Part shown: positions 8,762-16,901 of the stretch, piece after piece
How positions within the stretch are numbered: the stretch's first letter is position 1
Layout of the letters: each line of letters starts with the position of its first letter
Origin: Verrucomicrobiota bacterium
GTDB taxonomy: Bacteria > Verrucomicrobiota > Verrucomicrobiia > Chthoniobacterales > UBA10450
Direction: 5' to 3'
Assembly (NCBI GenBank): GCA_003220155.1
Contig: QHRO01000028.1
Span: 1-33,966, forward strand
DNA length: 33,966 nt
Program-made: the position numbers and the translations under genes
Notes under the pieces: generated by a model
What the model saw: only the letters and a program-made list of their open reading frames with translations
Database searches by the model: none
What the model was told of the DNA's origin: nothing

Positions 8762-11647
8762 TCATCGCGGTGGATGAAATCCGAAGTCGTTCTTCAATTT
8801 CCCCCAGAGCCAATCAACAAACCAATCTTTTTGGACGGAGCTTGCTTGCGCAGCCGCAAGCGCCTCCGCTTTTTCGACGCTTCCATTCAAACAGTAGAGG
8901 TAGATGAGCAGGAACGTGTCGTTGAGACTAAACACGGCGCGGTCTTTCTCGCTCTCCAGCAGGCGAATTGCTCCCTCGATATCCCGACGCGCCAGCGCTC
9001 CCGCAATTAAGTCTGGCATTGTTTCGAGCGGAGGCGTTTGCGACTCCTTCGCCACTCGCTCGGCAATGGCGAGCCGAAATCGATCGCTCCCCAGCACCTC
9101 CAACACTGGCATTCGCAAATGGGAGTGGCGCAAGTAAAGATCCAGTTCGGCCAGTTTGTTGCTTCCAATTGTTTCCGAGAGATATCGCGTCTGACGGACA
9201 ATAAAGAATGATTCCAGCGACTTGTTCAGCGTCTCAGGCCAAATCGCGCTAATTAAGGGAGATCGAAGAAAACGTTGAACCGCTGAGGGCGCCTCGAGGT
9301 ATATCAAGGCAAAGCGGTGATTCGCTTCGTCATCCCAAGGCTCATCCGTCAGCCGCTTGGGATAGATGTCGGTCAAGGGCGCGACGCCCTGTGTGATCCG
9401 ATCGATCTCTTCGCCGTCCATTACGAAAAGCGCGCCCAATTGTTGAGGAACCTCAACGCCGATTCCTCTCAAATCTGCGCCAGTATCCGGATTGCTCCAT
9501 AACTGCCGAAGTTCCTCTTCCTCCACTTTACGCCCCGGACCCTTGATGCCCATCATGATCCATTCTTGATCGCCGCTCGCCCAGAGAGACGCGTTTGCGA
9601 ATACATTATGAAACGCACGTAGGATTGCTTTCGCTTCTTCGACTTTCAGCTGATTAATCGGCAGCCAAAAGGTGACAATTCCGCCCTGCTTCAAGCGACT
9701 GTTCATAAGCGAAAAAAATTCCTCCGTGTAGAGATTGACCGCCCCCGCTACTTTCGGCGGGGGCGGTTCTCCAGAAATGATGTCGTACTGCCGCGGACTT
9801 GCTTGAAGGAAGAAGCGGCCATCCTGAATGAAGGTAGTCACCCGAGGATCGCGCAGCGGATTCGAGTAATTGATACCCGAATAGAAATCAGCGAGCTGGA
9901 GCACTTCTTTCGAAATTTCCACGACATCCATTCTTTTAACGTGCAACCCGCGGAGAAACGCGTCGGCGGTTACGCCACACCCATAGCAGATCAGGAGCAC
10001 GTCTTCTGATTCGGGACGAAAAGCCAGCGGGAGATAGGCAAACAATCTCATGTAGCGCTGGCTGCGCGGATTTGTGGCCGACATGGAAAATGCGTTCGTC
10101 AAAAGCCGGTAGTAGTACGGTTCGCCAAAAAGATCGCGCCGCAGCAGTTGCAATGTGTCGGAGGCGCCCTCCACCTTTTTCACGACATGTGCGAACAACC
10201 GGCCCTGGTCGTCCGTTTCGTAAGGACGGCTCGCATGTGCGAAATGCATCTCAGCGCGATGGTGCGGAAAGATTGCAAAAAAGAGAATCAGGGCTGCACA
10301 GAGTCCAGTGGTGACCAAGCCGATTGGTCGCCGAAGCGACCAAGTTGAATGTTCACACACCAGGATGGCGAGCAGAGCGTAGCCCGCAGCACATAATATC
10401 AGGCTCCATTGGTAGCCGATACTCGGCAACAACAGGAAACTGGCGAGCAGCGGACCAGCAGCCGCGCCGGTCGTATTAAACAACGTGGTAATCCCTGTGC
10501 TGTTCATACGGTCTTCGACGCTGGCTTGAACACATGCAACGATCGAGGGAAACAAAATCCCCGACAGAAACGCGACTGGGAATATCAAGGCGATGGAGAG
10601 GAACCCAATCTGCTGCCAGGAGACGTCGAATACTCCTGCGCGCGTTTGAACCACTTCCCCTGGAAAGAACAAATATGAAGAAAGCGTCGCTATCGCGGCC
10701 AGCAGCAACAGGACTGGAAGCAATTGATTCAGTCGCGCCGAGCGGCGGTGAATCGCGCCAGCCACAATGCTGCCGAGCCCGATCCCAGCCAGGACAACCG
10801 CGAGCATAACCGCGAAAGCGGTTGAAGACGAAGGAACATACAAGCGCAAAAATCGAAACCAAACCACCTCAAGGCAAAGAACGATGGCGCCCGTCCCGAA
10901 GCTCACAAAAAGCAGACGCCAAGGCGGCCGATAGCTGACATCCAAGCGCAGCGGCACTGCTCGCTCCGGAATCAACGCGGCGGTATCGCCATCACGTTTG
11001 GATACCAACAATGCGATGGCGGCGGCGATGCAACTTGCCAAACCCGCGGCCAAGCCCGTACCGCGAAGTCCAAACGCCTCAATAAAATAAACTTCACCAA
11101 CGACCGCTCCTGCTACCGCGCCTAACGTGTTCGATCCATAAAGAAAACCGATCGCTCGCCCGAAATTTGCGCGCCGCAAAATCGGATCTTCCACCAATAC
11201 CGGCAGTGTCAGGCCCATCGCCGTTGTCGGTATCAACAGAATAAGGAATGACAGGACAAAACGCAATCCAATGAGCGTCGGCTGATAATTCCACAGCATT
11301 TGCCAAACGGGCCGCATCAACTCGCCCAGAAGCGGAAGGCCGAAGACAATTGTGCAACCAAAGAAGGCCACGGCGAGCTCCAGTACAGCGTAAAGATGCA
11401 ACGGCCGCCACCGCCGAAATCTCGACGATGCTGCGATGGCATTGCCCAACGCCAGACCCGCCATAAAGCTGGAAAGAATCAATGCAGCGGCCCAAACCGA
11501 ATTTCCAAAGCTTAAACCGCTCAGTCGGAGCCACAACGTCTCGAAAATGAGCGAGCCGATTCCCGACAGAAAGAGAATACCTGCTAAAATCGCAACGCGC
11601 ACCGTCGCATATAAATGCGGCGGTCGGTGCAGACGACCATCTAACAT
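8762..11647 (-). CDS. fused MFS-like / spermidine-synthase-like membrane protein
   Basis: A 961-residue protein in three parts. Residues 15-460 are hydrophobic, with about a dozen membrane segments. Residues 490-690 form a spermidine-synthase-type Rossmann fold: CYGCG at 554-558 in place of the Gly-rich motif, VVEIS at about 575-579, QDGR at 608-611, then YDIISGEPPPP at 621-631 followed by VAGAVNLYTEEFF. The remainder, to the end, is helical and repeat-like (TPR-like). In true spermidine synthases the catalytic Asp follows the YD-hydrophobic strand; here Glu627 sits there, as in the fused membrane family, so polyamine synthesis is unlikely. It is the first gene of the glycosyltransferase block. 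Its role is unknown; SAM binding or carrier-linked chemistry at the membrane is possible. Confidence 0.87.
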   Translation of the reverse strand: MLDGRLHRPPHLYATVRVAILAGILFLSGIGSLIFETLWLRLSGLSFGNSVWAAALILSSFMAGLALGNAIAASSRFRRWRPLHLYAVLELAVAFFGCTIVFGLPLLGELMRPVWQMLWNYQPTLIGLRFVLSFLILLIPTTAMGLTLPVLVEDPILRRANFGRAIGFLYGSNTLGAVAGAVVGEVYFIEAFGLRGTGLAAGLASCIAAAIALLVSKRDGDTAALIPERAVPLRLDVSYRPPWRLLFVSFGTGAIVLCLEVVWFRFLRLYVPSSSTAFAVMLAVVLAGIGLGSIVAGAIHRRSARLNQLLPVLLLLAAIATLSSYLFFPGEVVQTRAGVFDVSWQQIGFLSIALIFPVAFLSGILFPSIVACVQASVEDRMNSTGITTLFNTTGAAAGPLLASFLLLPSIGYQWSLILCAAGYALLAILVCEHSTWSLRRPIGLVTTGLCAALILFFAIFPHHRAEMHFAHASRPYETDDQGRLFAHVVKKVEGASDTLQLLRRDLFGEPYYYRLLTNAFSMSATNPRSQRYMRLFAYLPLAFRPESEDVLLICYGCGVTADAFLRGLHVKRMDVVEISKEVLQLADFYSGINYSNPLRDPRVTTFIQDGRFFLQASPRQYDIISGEPPPPKVAGAVNLYTEEFFSLMNSRLKQGGIVTFWLPINQLKVEEAKAILRAFHNVFANASLWASGDQEWIMMGIKGPGRKVEEEELRQLWSNPDTGADLRGIGVEVPQQLGALFVMDGEEIDRITQGVAPLTDIYPKRLTDEPWDDEANHRFALIYLEAPSAVQRFLRSPLISAIWPETLNKSLESFFIVRQTRYLSETIGSNKLAELDLYLRHSHLRMPVLEVLGSDRFRLAIAERVAKESQTPPLETMPDLIAGALARRDIEGAIRLLESEKDRAVFSLNDTFLLIYLYCLNGSVEKAEALAAAQASSVQKDWFVDWLWGKLKNDFGFHPPR

Positions 11648-11875
11648 TTAATCATGAGCACAGTTATTATTGGCTCAGCTAATATATTTGGCGGAAAAAA
11701 AAGGAACTTTCCCATCTTGCCAGCTCTGGTCCGCTCCATTGTGCGTGCGACGAAATTCGAGAATATTCCAGTGCGCGCAAATCGCAACGCCGGTCCCAAC
11801 CTGCCGACTGCCCAGGCACTGACGGCTCGCTTTTTCTTGACCGAAAACAAGCGCGCCGACAAGTAGCCGACACCG
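11648..11875. other. divergent intergenic region
   Basis: A 228-base gap between the divergently transcribed fused membrane protein (minus) and the antiporter (plus), so it must carry promoters for both. A 70-codon open frame (11654-11866, plus) begins with ATG and ends 9 bases before the antiporter start. Its translation shows no family motif and it has no Shine-Dalgarno. I list it here as a doubtful leader peptide rather than as a gene. Confidence 0.4.
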
Positions 11876-13135
11876 ATGGCCGCCGCAATCGTGCAACCGC
11901 CTCCGGCGCTCCTCGCGCCGTTCGCGATTTTGCTCATCACTATTGCAATTTTTCCGCTCGTCCTGAAGCAGCATTGGGAACGGCATTACCAAAAATTGTG
12001 TGCGCTCCTGGCCGCGACCACCTGCGGCTATTACTTCTTCGCCCTCCACGGTGCGGCTCGGGTTCAGCATGCCGCCAGCGAATATGTAAGTTTCATTGTC
12101 GTTGTCGGCGCATTCTTTGTCGTGGCCGGGGCCATCCATTTGCACATCCCGCGATCCGCCTCACCGCTGGCAAATGTCACGTTCCTGTTCGGCGGAAGCC
12201 TGCTGGCAAATTTTATCGGCACCATTGGCGCATCGATGCTCCTGCTCCGCCCCTTTCTGCACATGAACCGCGGCCGGGGCACGCCCATGCACGTCGCGTT
12301 TTTCATCTTCACCGTCGGCAATCTCGGCGGAGCGCTCCTGCCTGTCGGTCCCCCACTTTTTCTCGGTTACATTAAAGGTGTGCCGTTTCTATGGCCGGCA
12401 CTGCATTGCTGGCCACAATGGCTTACCGCAACCGGGGCGCTGCTCGTCATCTTTTTCATCGCAGACACGGTTGCCTGCTCGACAAAGTCCGTCGCGGAAA
12501 CGCCCTCCTCTCATTTTCATTGCTACGGAAAATGGAATTTCGGCGCACTGCTCGCGCTCCTGCTCATTCTCGTTTTTGTTCCAAACGGAGTGCGTGAACC
12601 GTTGATGGTCATGGTCGCCGCTTTTTCATATTTTCTCACTCCGCAACACGTCTTTGAAGCGAACGAGTTCAGTTGGCGGCCACTCATCGAAGTCGCTTGG
12701 ATTTTTCTCGGCATCTTTGGCACCATGATTCCAGTGCTCGATTACGTCGAAATCCACGCGCCCGGTTTCCACCTCGCCAGCGACGCCCGTTTTTATTGGG
12801 GCACCGGTCTGCTTTCCGGCGTGCTCGATAATGCGCCCACTTATCTTACCTTCCTCACCGCCGCCCTTAGTCTCGATCATCTCGACATCAATCATCTTCC
12901 CGATGTCGCACAATTTGCGGCGGGCCATGGAAGCCGCCTCGCCGCCATTTCGCTCGCAGCCACCTTATTCGGCGGCCTCACCTACATCGGGAACAGTCCG
13001 AATTTGCTGATCCGCGCGATTGCGGAATCGCGCCACGTGCCGGCGCCGGGATTTCTCGCCTATTTTATTAAGTACGCCCTCCCCATCCTGATTCCAGTCC
13101 TGGCGCTGGTCGGGCTGATTTTCTTCCGTGGCTGA
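11876..13135 (+). CDS. putative Na+/H+ antiporter or citrate-type transporter (CitMHS-like)
   Basis: A 419-residue integral membrane protein of the ion-transporter superfamily, with about 11-12 hydrophobic segments. Recognisable features are GSLLANFIGTIGAS in the first half, and LDNAPTYLTFLTAAL and IGNSPNLLIRAIAE in the second. These are the paired re-entrant-type motifs of CitMHS/NhaD-like carriers. It would exchange cations or take up an anion at the inner membrane. The ATG at 11876 is preceded by no strong Shine-Dalgarno. The riboflavin synthase gene follows on the same strand after about 40 bases. A second, distinct carrier of the same superfamily lies at 31799-33064. Ion specificity is unknown. 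Confidence 0.83.
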   Translation: MAAAIVQPPPALLAPFAILLITIAIFPLVLKQHWERHYQKLCALLAATTCGYYFFALHGAARVQHAASEYVSFIVVVGAFFVVAGAIHLHIPRSASPLANVTFLFGGSLLANFIGTIGASMLLLRPFLHMNRGRGTPMHVAFFIFTVGNLGGALLPVGPPLFLGYIKGVPFLWPALHCWPQWLTATGALLVIFFIADTVACSTKSVAETPSSHFHCYGKWNFGALLALLLILVFVPNGVREPLMVMVAAFSYFLTPQHVFEANEFSWRPLIEVAWIFLGIFGTMIPVLDYVEIHAPGFHLASDARFYWGTGLLSGVLDNAPTYLTFLTAALSLDHLDINHLPDVAQFAAGHGSRLAAISLAATLFGGLTYIGNSPNLLIRAIAESRHVPAPGFLAYFIKYALPILIPVLALVGLIFFRG

Positions 13136-13177
13136 TTATTTGCGCGCAGAAGGGTGTCGCCTGACTATGACGCTCCA

Positions 13178-13819
13178 ATGTTTACCGGCCTGATCGAGGA
13201 AATTGGAAGCGTGCTCTGGATTCGTGCGACCGATCGCGGAACACAGTTGCAGCTATCAGCTCCGCGCATTGCCGGCACTATCCACACCGGAGATAGCATT
13301 TCCGTAAACGGCTGCTGCCTTACCGTGGCATCACATCGACACGAAGAAATCGTGTTCGATCTTCTGGAGGAAACAATGGCGCGCACCAACCTCGGCGCGC
13401 TCAAGCGCGACAGCGCCGTTAATCTCGAGCGCGCTCTCGCCGCCAATGCACGCCTGGGAGGACATTTCGTGCAGGGTCACATCGATTGCACTGCCAGCAT
13501 CATCGCTTTTGCGGAATCGGATTCTCGTCTTGAGATCGCGTTGCCGGAAGATCGCGCGCTCTATGTGGCAGAAAAGGGATCAATCGCAGTCGACGGGATC
13601 AGCTTAACCATTGCAGAAGTGAAGCCCACCAGCTTTGTCACTTGGATCATCCCGCATACGCGTCGTTCCACCAACTTGAAAAATGCGCAGTCGGGCAACT
13701 TAGTAAATCTCGAGTTCGATATTCTGGCCAAATATGTCGAGCGAATGGTGGCCGCGGCGGCGGGCGGAATGTCACTTCGCACCCAGTCCGCTGAGGACCG
13801 CGGGAATGGTGCGCCGTAG
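13178..13819 (+). CDS. ribE: riboflavin synthase, alpha chain
   Basis: A 213-residue enzyme that dismutates two 6,7-dimethyl-8-ribityllumazine molecules into riboflavin and a pyrimidine. It has the two tandem lumazine-binding barrels: MFTGLIEEIG at the start and GHFVQGHID opening the second repeat. SVNGCCLTV and VDGISLTI mark equivalent strands in the two halves. The open frame extends back to 13154, but the ATG at 13178 gives the invariant MFTG start. The last 15 or so residues (SLRTQSAEDRGNGAP) lie beyond the conserved helix YVERM and are unusual. Antisense to them is a sugar-transferase-like tail (see 13772-13837). No other riboflavin gene is in the window. Confidence 0.95.
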   Translation: MFTGLIEEIGSVLWIRATDRGTQLQLSAPRIAGTIHTGDSISVNGCCLTVASHRHEEIVFDLLEETMARTNLGALKRDSAVNLERALAANARLGGHFVQGHIDCTASIIAFAESDSRLEIALPEDRALYVAEKGSIAVDGISLTIAEVKPTSFVTWIIPHTRRSTNLKNAQSGNLVNLEFDILAKYVERMVAAAAGGMSLRTQSAEDRGNGAP

Positions 13820-13837
13820 AATCTTTAGATCGATCAT
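13772..13837 (-). pseudogene. possible remnant of a sugar-transferase C-terminus
   Basis: On the minus strand this segment reads MIDLKILRRTIPAVLSGLGAK followed by a stop. From memory of the family, the DLKIL-RTIPAVLSG-GA pattern is the characteristic C-terminal end of bacterial polyprenyl-phosphate sugar-1-phosphate transferases (WcaJ/exopolysaccharide type). The frame remains open to 13960, but the upstream residues do not resemble that family and the catalytic part is absent. It overlaps the last 48 bases of ribE in antisense. I read it as the leftover end of a lost convergent gene. A chance match cannot be excluded without a search. Confidence 0.4.
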
Positions 13838-13969
13838 GTTGGCGAGGTTGAAGCAGAAGGTGCCGTATAATCCCAGCACAGGCGCATTGCTAGCAAAAGC
13901 GCGTCGATCAGCTACTGCAGCTGCGTGTTCAGTTCCTGTTTCCGCGCAAGGATAGGACAATTATAGATT

Positions 13970-14635
13970 ATGAGCGCGCATCACAGGACCAAAATTCCGG
14001 ATTGCGCTCTGGTCGGCGTGATCGCCTCAATCGATGAATTGCGTCTTGCAACAAGAATGCGCGCACCGCCGGACTTGTTTGAATTGCGGCTCGATCATCT
14101 GCCGAACTTGCGCGAATCGCAACTGTTGAAGCTCCGTCGGCCCCTCATCATCACCGCGCGGCACCCGGCCGAAGGGGGCAAGAAATTGCGGACTGGTCGG
14201 TGCGATCTACTCCTGAAATTTCTCCTCCAGGCAAAATTCGTCGATATTGAATTGCGTTCATTGCGCGAGTTGCGCGAAGTGTGGGACCAAGCGCGCCGCC
14301 TGGGTGTTGGTCGAATTTGTTCCTTTCACGATTTCGAAGGCACGCCTCAACCTGCTGTTCTGCACAAAAAAATGCTCTGCGCCCGCAAAGCGGACGCAGA
14401 CGTTTTCAAGGTTGTCACCCGAGCTGATACCCTTCGCGATTTGCTTACTTTGTTCGAATTTTTGTGGAGCGAGCTTCCGTCGATGCGCCTGTGTGTAATG
14501 GCAATGGGGAAATTCGGGCCAATCTCGCGCCTGTTTTTTCGCGAGGCCGGTTCGTTCTTTATTTACGCTCCGCTTCGCCATCCGCTCCATCACGGGCAAC
14601 TCACCTTCCGGCAACTCCGCGGCCAACACGATTAA
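13970..14635 (+). CDS. aroD: 3-dehydroquinate dehydratase, type I
   Basis: A 221-residue class I dehydroquinase, third step of the shikimate pathway (3-dehydroquinate to 3-dehydroshikimate by a Schiff base). Signature residues are visible: FELRLDHL (Glu38, Arg40), IITARHPAEGG (Arg64), SFHDFEG with the catalytic His120, FKVVT with the Schiff-base Lys147, and AMGKFGPISRL at 178-188. It is somewhat short compared with the usual 230-250 residues but has all active-site parts. It lies 150 bases downstream of ribE and is followed by a hairpin terminator. No other shikimate gene adjoins it, though trpB (aromatic pathway) lies at the right edge. Confidence 0.92.
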   Translation: MSAHHRTKIPDCALVGVIASIDELRLATRMRAPPDLFELRLDHLPNLRESQLLKLRRPLIITARHPAEGGKKLRTGRCDLLLKFLLQAKFVDIELRSLRELREVWDQARRLGVGRICSFHDFEGTPQPAVLHKKMLCARKADADVFKVVTRADTLRDLLTLFEFLWSELPSMRLCVMAMGKFGPISRLFFREAGSFFIYAPLRHPLHHGQLTFRQLRGQHD

Positions 14636-14663
14636 AATCCGGCGGCCGTGCGAATTCGTTACG

Positions 14664-14695
14664 GAGGCAAATTTGGCGCGGATTTTGCCTCTTTT
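14664..14695 (+). terminator. Rho-independent terminator after aroD
   Basis: GAGGCAAA (14664-14671) pairs with TTTGCCTC (14684-14691) across a 12-base loop and is followed at once by TTTT. It sits about 30 bases after the aroD stop and ends about 11 bases before the start of the next gene, so that gene must have its own promoter or depend on read-through. Confidence 0.6.
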
Positions 14696-14706
14696 GATTC
14701 GACTGA

Positions 14707-15336
14707 ATGAAAGAGGTGGCAATTCTACCAGAACAGGCGCCGGTGATGCCATTGCCGGGCGCGGTCCTTTTTCCGCACGCACTGCTCCCGCTTTACATCT
14801 TCGAGCTGCGCTATCGCGAAATGCTCGCGCACGCCCTCGCGCAGGAGCGAATGTTTTGTGTTGCGCTCCTCCGGCCGGAGAGCGCGCAATGGAAAAGCGA
14901 AGACGACTTTTTCGATATCGGAACGATTGGACTAATCCGCGCCTGCGTCGGTCGTGGCGAGGGCACTTCCAATTTGATTTTACAAGGTCTGCAACGCGTG
15001 CGCTTCGCCGATTTTGTCCAATTGGATCCATTTCCAATCGCCGAACTCGAAACACTCCGGTCCGATGACGAAACGACAGTCGAAACCGACGCCCTCGGCG
15101 CCAAGGTCCTGGAGCTTTACGCTCGCTTTAAGACCCTCGGGCGGCAGTTGCCGACAAAAATCGATCGATACGTCACCGATATGACTGATCTGGCGATGCT
15201 GGCCGACCTGATGGCCTCGACTTTCATCGACGATCCGGCGCGCCGTCAGCAAGTCCTTGAAGAGCTGGACTTGAATGCGCGGCTGCGTCTCGTCATTCAA
15301 TATCTGCGCGACGAAACCGGCAACGCCGCAGCGTAG
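14707..15336 (+). CDS. stand-alone LON substrate-binding domain protein
   Basis: A 209-residue protein related to the N-terminal domain of Lon protease (PF02190 type): VMPLPGAVLFPHALLPLYIFELRYREML at the start, then a beta domain with FDIGTIGLIRACVGRGEGTSNLILQGLQRVRF and a helical second half. There is no AAA+ or protease domain, so it is not Lon itself; such proteins are of uncertain role, perhaps substrate binding or regulation. The ATG at 14707 follows the aroD terminator by 11 bases. The gene ends 44 bases from the convergent dGTPase gene, across a palindromic repeat. The family is clear; the function is not. Confidence 0.88.
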   Translation: MKEVAILPEQAPVMPLPGAVLFPHALLPLYIFELRYREMLAHALAQERMFCVALLRPESAQWKSEDDFFDIGTIGLIRACVGRGEGTSNLILQGLQRVRFADFVQLDPFPIAELETLRSDDETTVETDALGAKVLELYARFKTLGRQLPTKIDRYVTDMTDLAMLADLMASTFIDDPARRQQVLEELDLNARLRLVIQYLRDETGNAAA

Positions 15337-15340
15337 CGTT

Positions 15341-15423
15341 GTCATCCGAGCGCCAGTCGAGGGAAGCCGCCACGAAACCTTTAAGGTAACGCCGCGGGAT
15401 CCCTCGACTGCGCTCGGGATGAC
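15341..15423. repeat. palindromic repeat, family A, copy 2
   Basis: The left end GTCATCCGAGCGCCAGTCGA (from 15341) faces the right end CGGGATCCCTCGACTGCG plus CTCGGGATGAC (ending 15423) in inverted orientation, with about 25 unpaired bases between. It lies at the junction of the convergent LON-domain and dGTPase genes and contributes the last codons of the dGTPase gene. There is no U-tract on either side, so terminator function is only possible, not evident. Confidence 0.8.
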
Positions 15424-16517
15424 GGACGGATCCGCTCGTATTCCTCCATCAAATATCGATCGGTCATGCCGGCGATGTAATCGCACACCGTGCGATGCAA
15501 CCCTTCGCTCTCGATCCGCCGAGCCGCCGCATCTCCAAGCCGGTTTGGATCGAGCAGGTAACTTTCGAAAACTTTTCGCAACATCTCGCACGCGCGTTTG
15601 TTTACCTCCGCCACCCGCGGGTGGTAATAAACATTCTGATACAAAAATTTCCGGAGCGCGCGATTGGCCTCTGCCAGATCGTCACCATATCGAATGAGGA
15701 CAGACTGATTCCGGACGTCGTCTCGTGATTGAACTTTCACCGATGTGATTTGCTCCGCGCTGGTTACGATCACGTCCCGCACCTGACGATCAATGACGTC
15801 GCGAATGATGAGCTTGTGTAGATCCGGTTCGCGCAGGTCGGGATAACGTGCGCGCACGGAATCGGCCGCCACTTTCCAGACATCGACTTCTTCAAGCTGC
15901 GCGAAATTAAGAACGTCGAAGTCGATCGCATCATCGAGGTCGTGACTATAATAAGTGATCTCATCGGCCAAATCCGCGATCTGTGCTTCGAGTGAGCTCA
16001 CTTGCGTTTTGTCCAATCCTTCCCGCACTTCGAGGGTCAGATTCAAGCCGGGAAATTTCGGATACGGGTTCTCGAGCAACTCAACGACGCGCAAACTTTG
16101 GCGGTTGTGCTCGAACCCGCCGTGCTCGCGCATACATTCCGCCAGCATTTCTTCGCCGGAATGGCCGAAAGGCGAGTGGCCGAGATCGTGCGCGAGAGCG
16201 ATGGCCTCAGCCAGATCTTCATTCAAGCGCAGGGCCCGCGCGATCGTGCGACTAATTGAGGCGACCTCGATCGTGTGAGTTAATCGCGTGCGCAAATGAT
16301 CGCCGGTGCCATTGAGGAAAACCTGGGTTTTGTATTCCAAACGACGAAAGGCCCGTGAATGAATGATGCGGGCGCGATCGCGCTGAAATTCGGTGCGATA
16401 AGCGTGACGCGGCTCGGGAAATTGTCGGCCCTGCGATTGGCCTGACTTTTGGGCAAAGGGCGCGAGCAAACGCCCTTCGTCCGCTTCCATTTCCTGGCGC
16501 GTTTTGTATTCGTTCAA
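15381..16517 (-). CDS. dgt: deoxyguanosinetriphosphate triphosphohydrolase (dGTPase-like HD protein)
   Basis: A 378-residue HD-domain hydrolase that removes triphosphate from dNTPs, lowering dGTP. Motifs: FQRDRARIIHSRAFRRLEYKTQV, THTIEVA (His81), the HD pair in AHDLGHSPFGHSGEE (His110-Asp111), and a later metal Asp in SHDLDDAIDF. Only translation from the TTG at 16517 gives the N-terminus typical of the family (a short helix, then LLAPFA). That TTG overlaps the stop of the upstream membrane-protein gene by two bases (both lie in TTGA), which supports coupled translation. The open frame reaches back to 16748 in the neighbour, which is not credible. The C-terminal RPSSRAQSRDPAALP is encoded by a palindromic repeat and is probably not ancestral. 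Confidence 0.9.
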   Translation of the reverse strand: MNEYKTRQEMEADEGRLLAPFAQKSGQSQGRQFPEPRHAYRTEFQRDRARIIHSRAFRRLEYKTQVFLNGTGDHLRTRLTHTIEVASISRTIARALRLNEDLAEAIALAHDLGHSPFGHSGEEMLAECMREHGGFEHNRQSLRVVELLENPYPKFPGLNLTLEVREGLDKTQVSSLEAQIADLADEITYYSHDLDDAIDFDVLNFAQLEEVDVWKVAADSVRARYPDLREPDLHKLIIRDVIDRQVRDVIVTSAEQITSVKVQSRDDVRNQSVLIRYGDDLAEANRALRKFLYQNVYYHPRVAEVNKRACEMLRKVFESYLLDPNRLGDAAARRIESEGLHRTVCDYIAGMTDRYLMEEYERIRPSSRAQSRDPAALP

Positions 16518-16843
16518 TCGCGATCGAGTTTTTCGCTCAAGATTTTTCGGGCGGCACGGTCTTGCGCCCGCAGCATCAGTAAATCGAAAAGGGCGAGAAG
16601 AAGTGCGGTCAAAGTCAACCAGGCACAGGTCACCCAAAAGAGAATGAACCAGCCCGGATGTTCGCGCGCTGAGAGCAATGGTTGAAGAAAAGTGGTGCCG
16701 GAAAAGAGCATGAGCATTGCAATCACGAGCGTGATGAACATCACCCACCGTCGCGTCGATTGATCGCGAATCACTCCGCGGGCCGAGTGAATGGCGAAGG
16801 AGACGATTCTTAACCGGGCTGGTTCCTCCGCCATCGATTGCAT
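16514..16843 (-). CDS. small two-helix membrane protein, unknown function
   Basis: A 109-residue protein with two hydrophobic segments (about residues 34-55 and 66-88), joined by a short polar loop containing REHPGW. It ends in a basic/acidic tail (LRAQDRAARKILSEKLDRD). I recognise no family. It could start at 16843 or at the ATG nine bases later. Its stop overlaps the TTG start of dgt, so the two are probably one transcript. It is divergent from the O-methyltransferase gene, with about 58 bases between starts. Its presence upstream of a soluble dNTP hydrolase suggests co-expression, not a shared reaction. Confidence 0.7.
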   Translation of the reverse strand: MQSMAEEPARLRIVSFAIHSARGVIRDQSTRRWVMFITLVIAMLMLFSGTTFLQPLLSAREHPGWFILFWVTCAWLTLTALLLALFDLLMLRAQDRAARKILSEKLDRD

Positions 16844-16901
16844 TTTGCCTTTTGCTTCGAAGTGCGCAATCGGTGTTTCAACCTATCGTCGGAAATTTCC
16901 T

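Noticed and set aside
11654..11866. 70-codon plus-strand frame upstream of the antiporter
   Set aside because: No Shine-Dalgarno and no motif; it could be a leader peptide but cannot be supported.
14258..15055. 265-codon open frame on the minus strand
   Set aside because: Antisense to aroD and the LON-domain gene; no motifs, and the aroD terminator lies within it.
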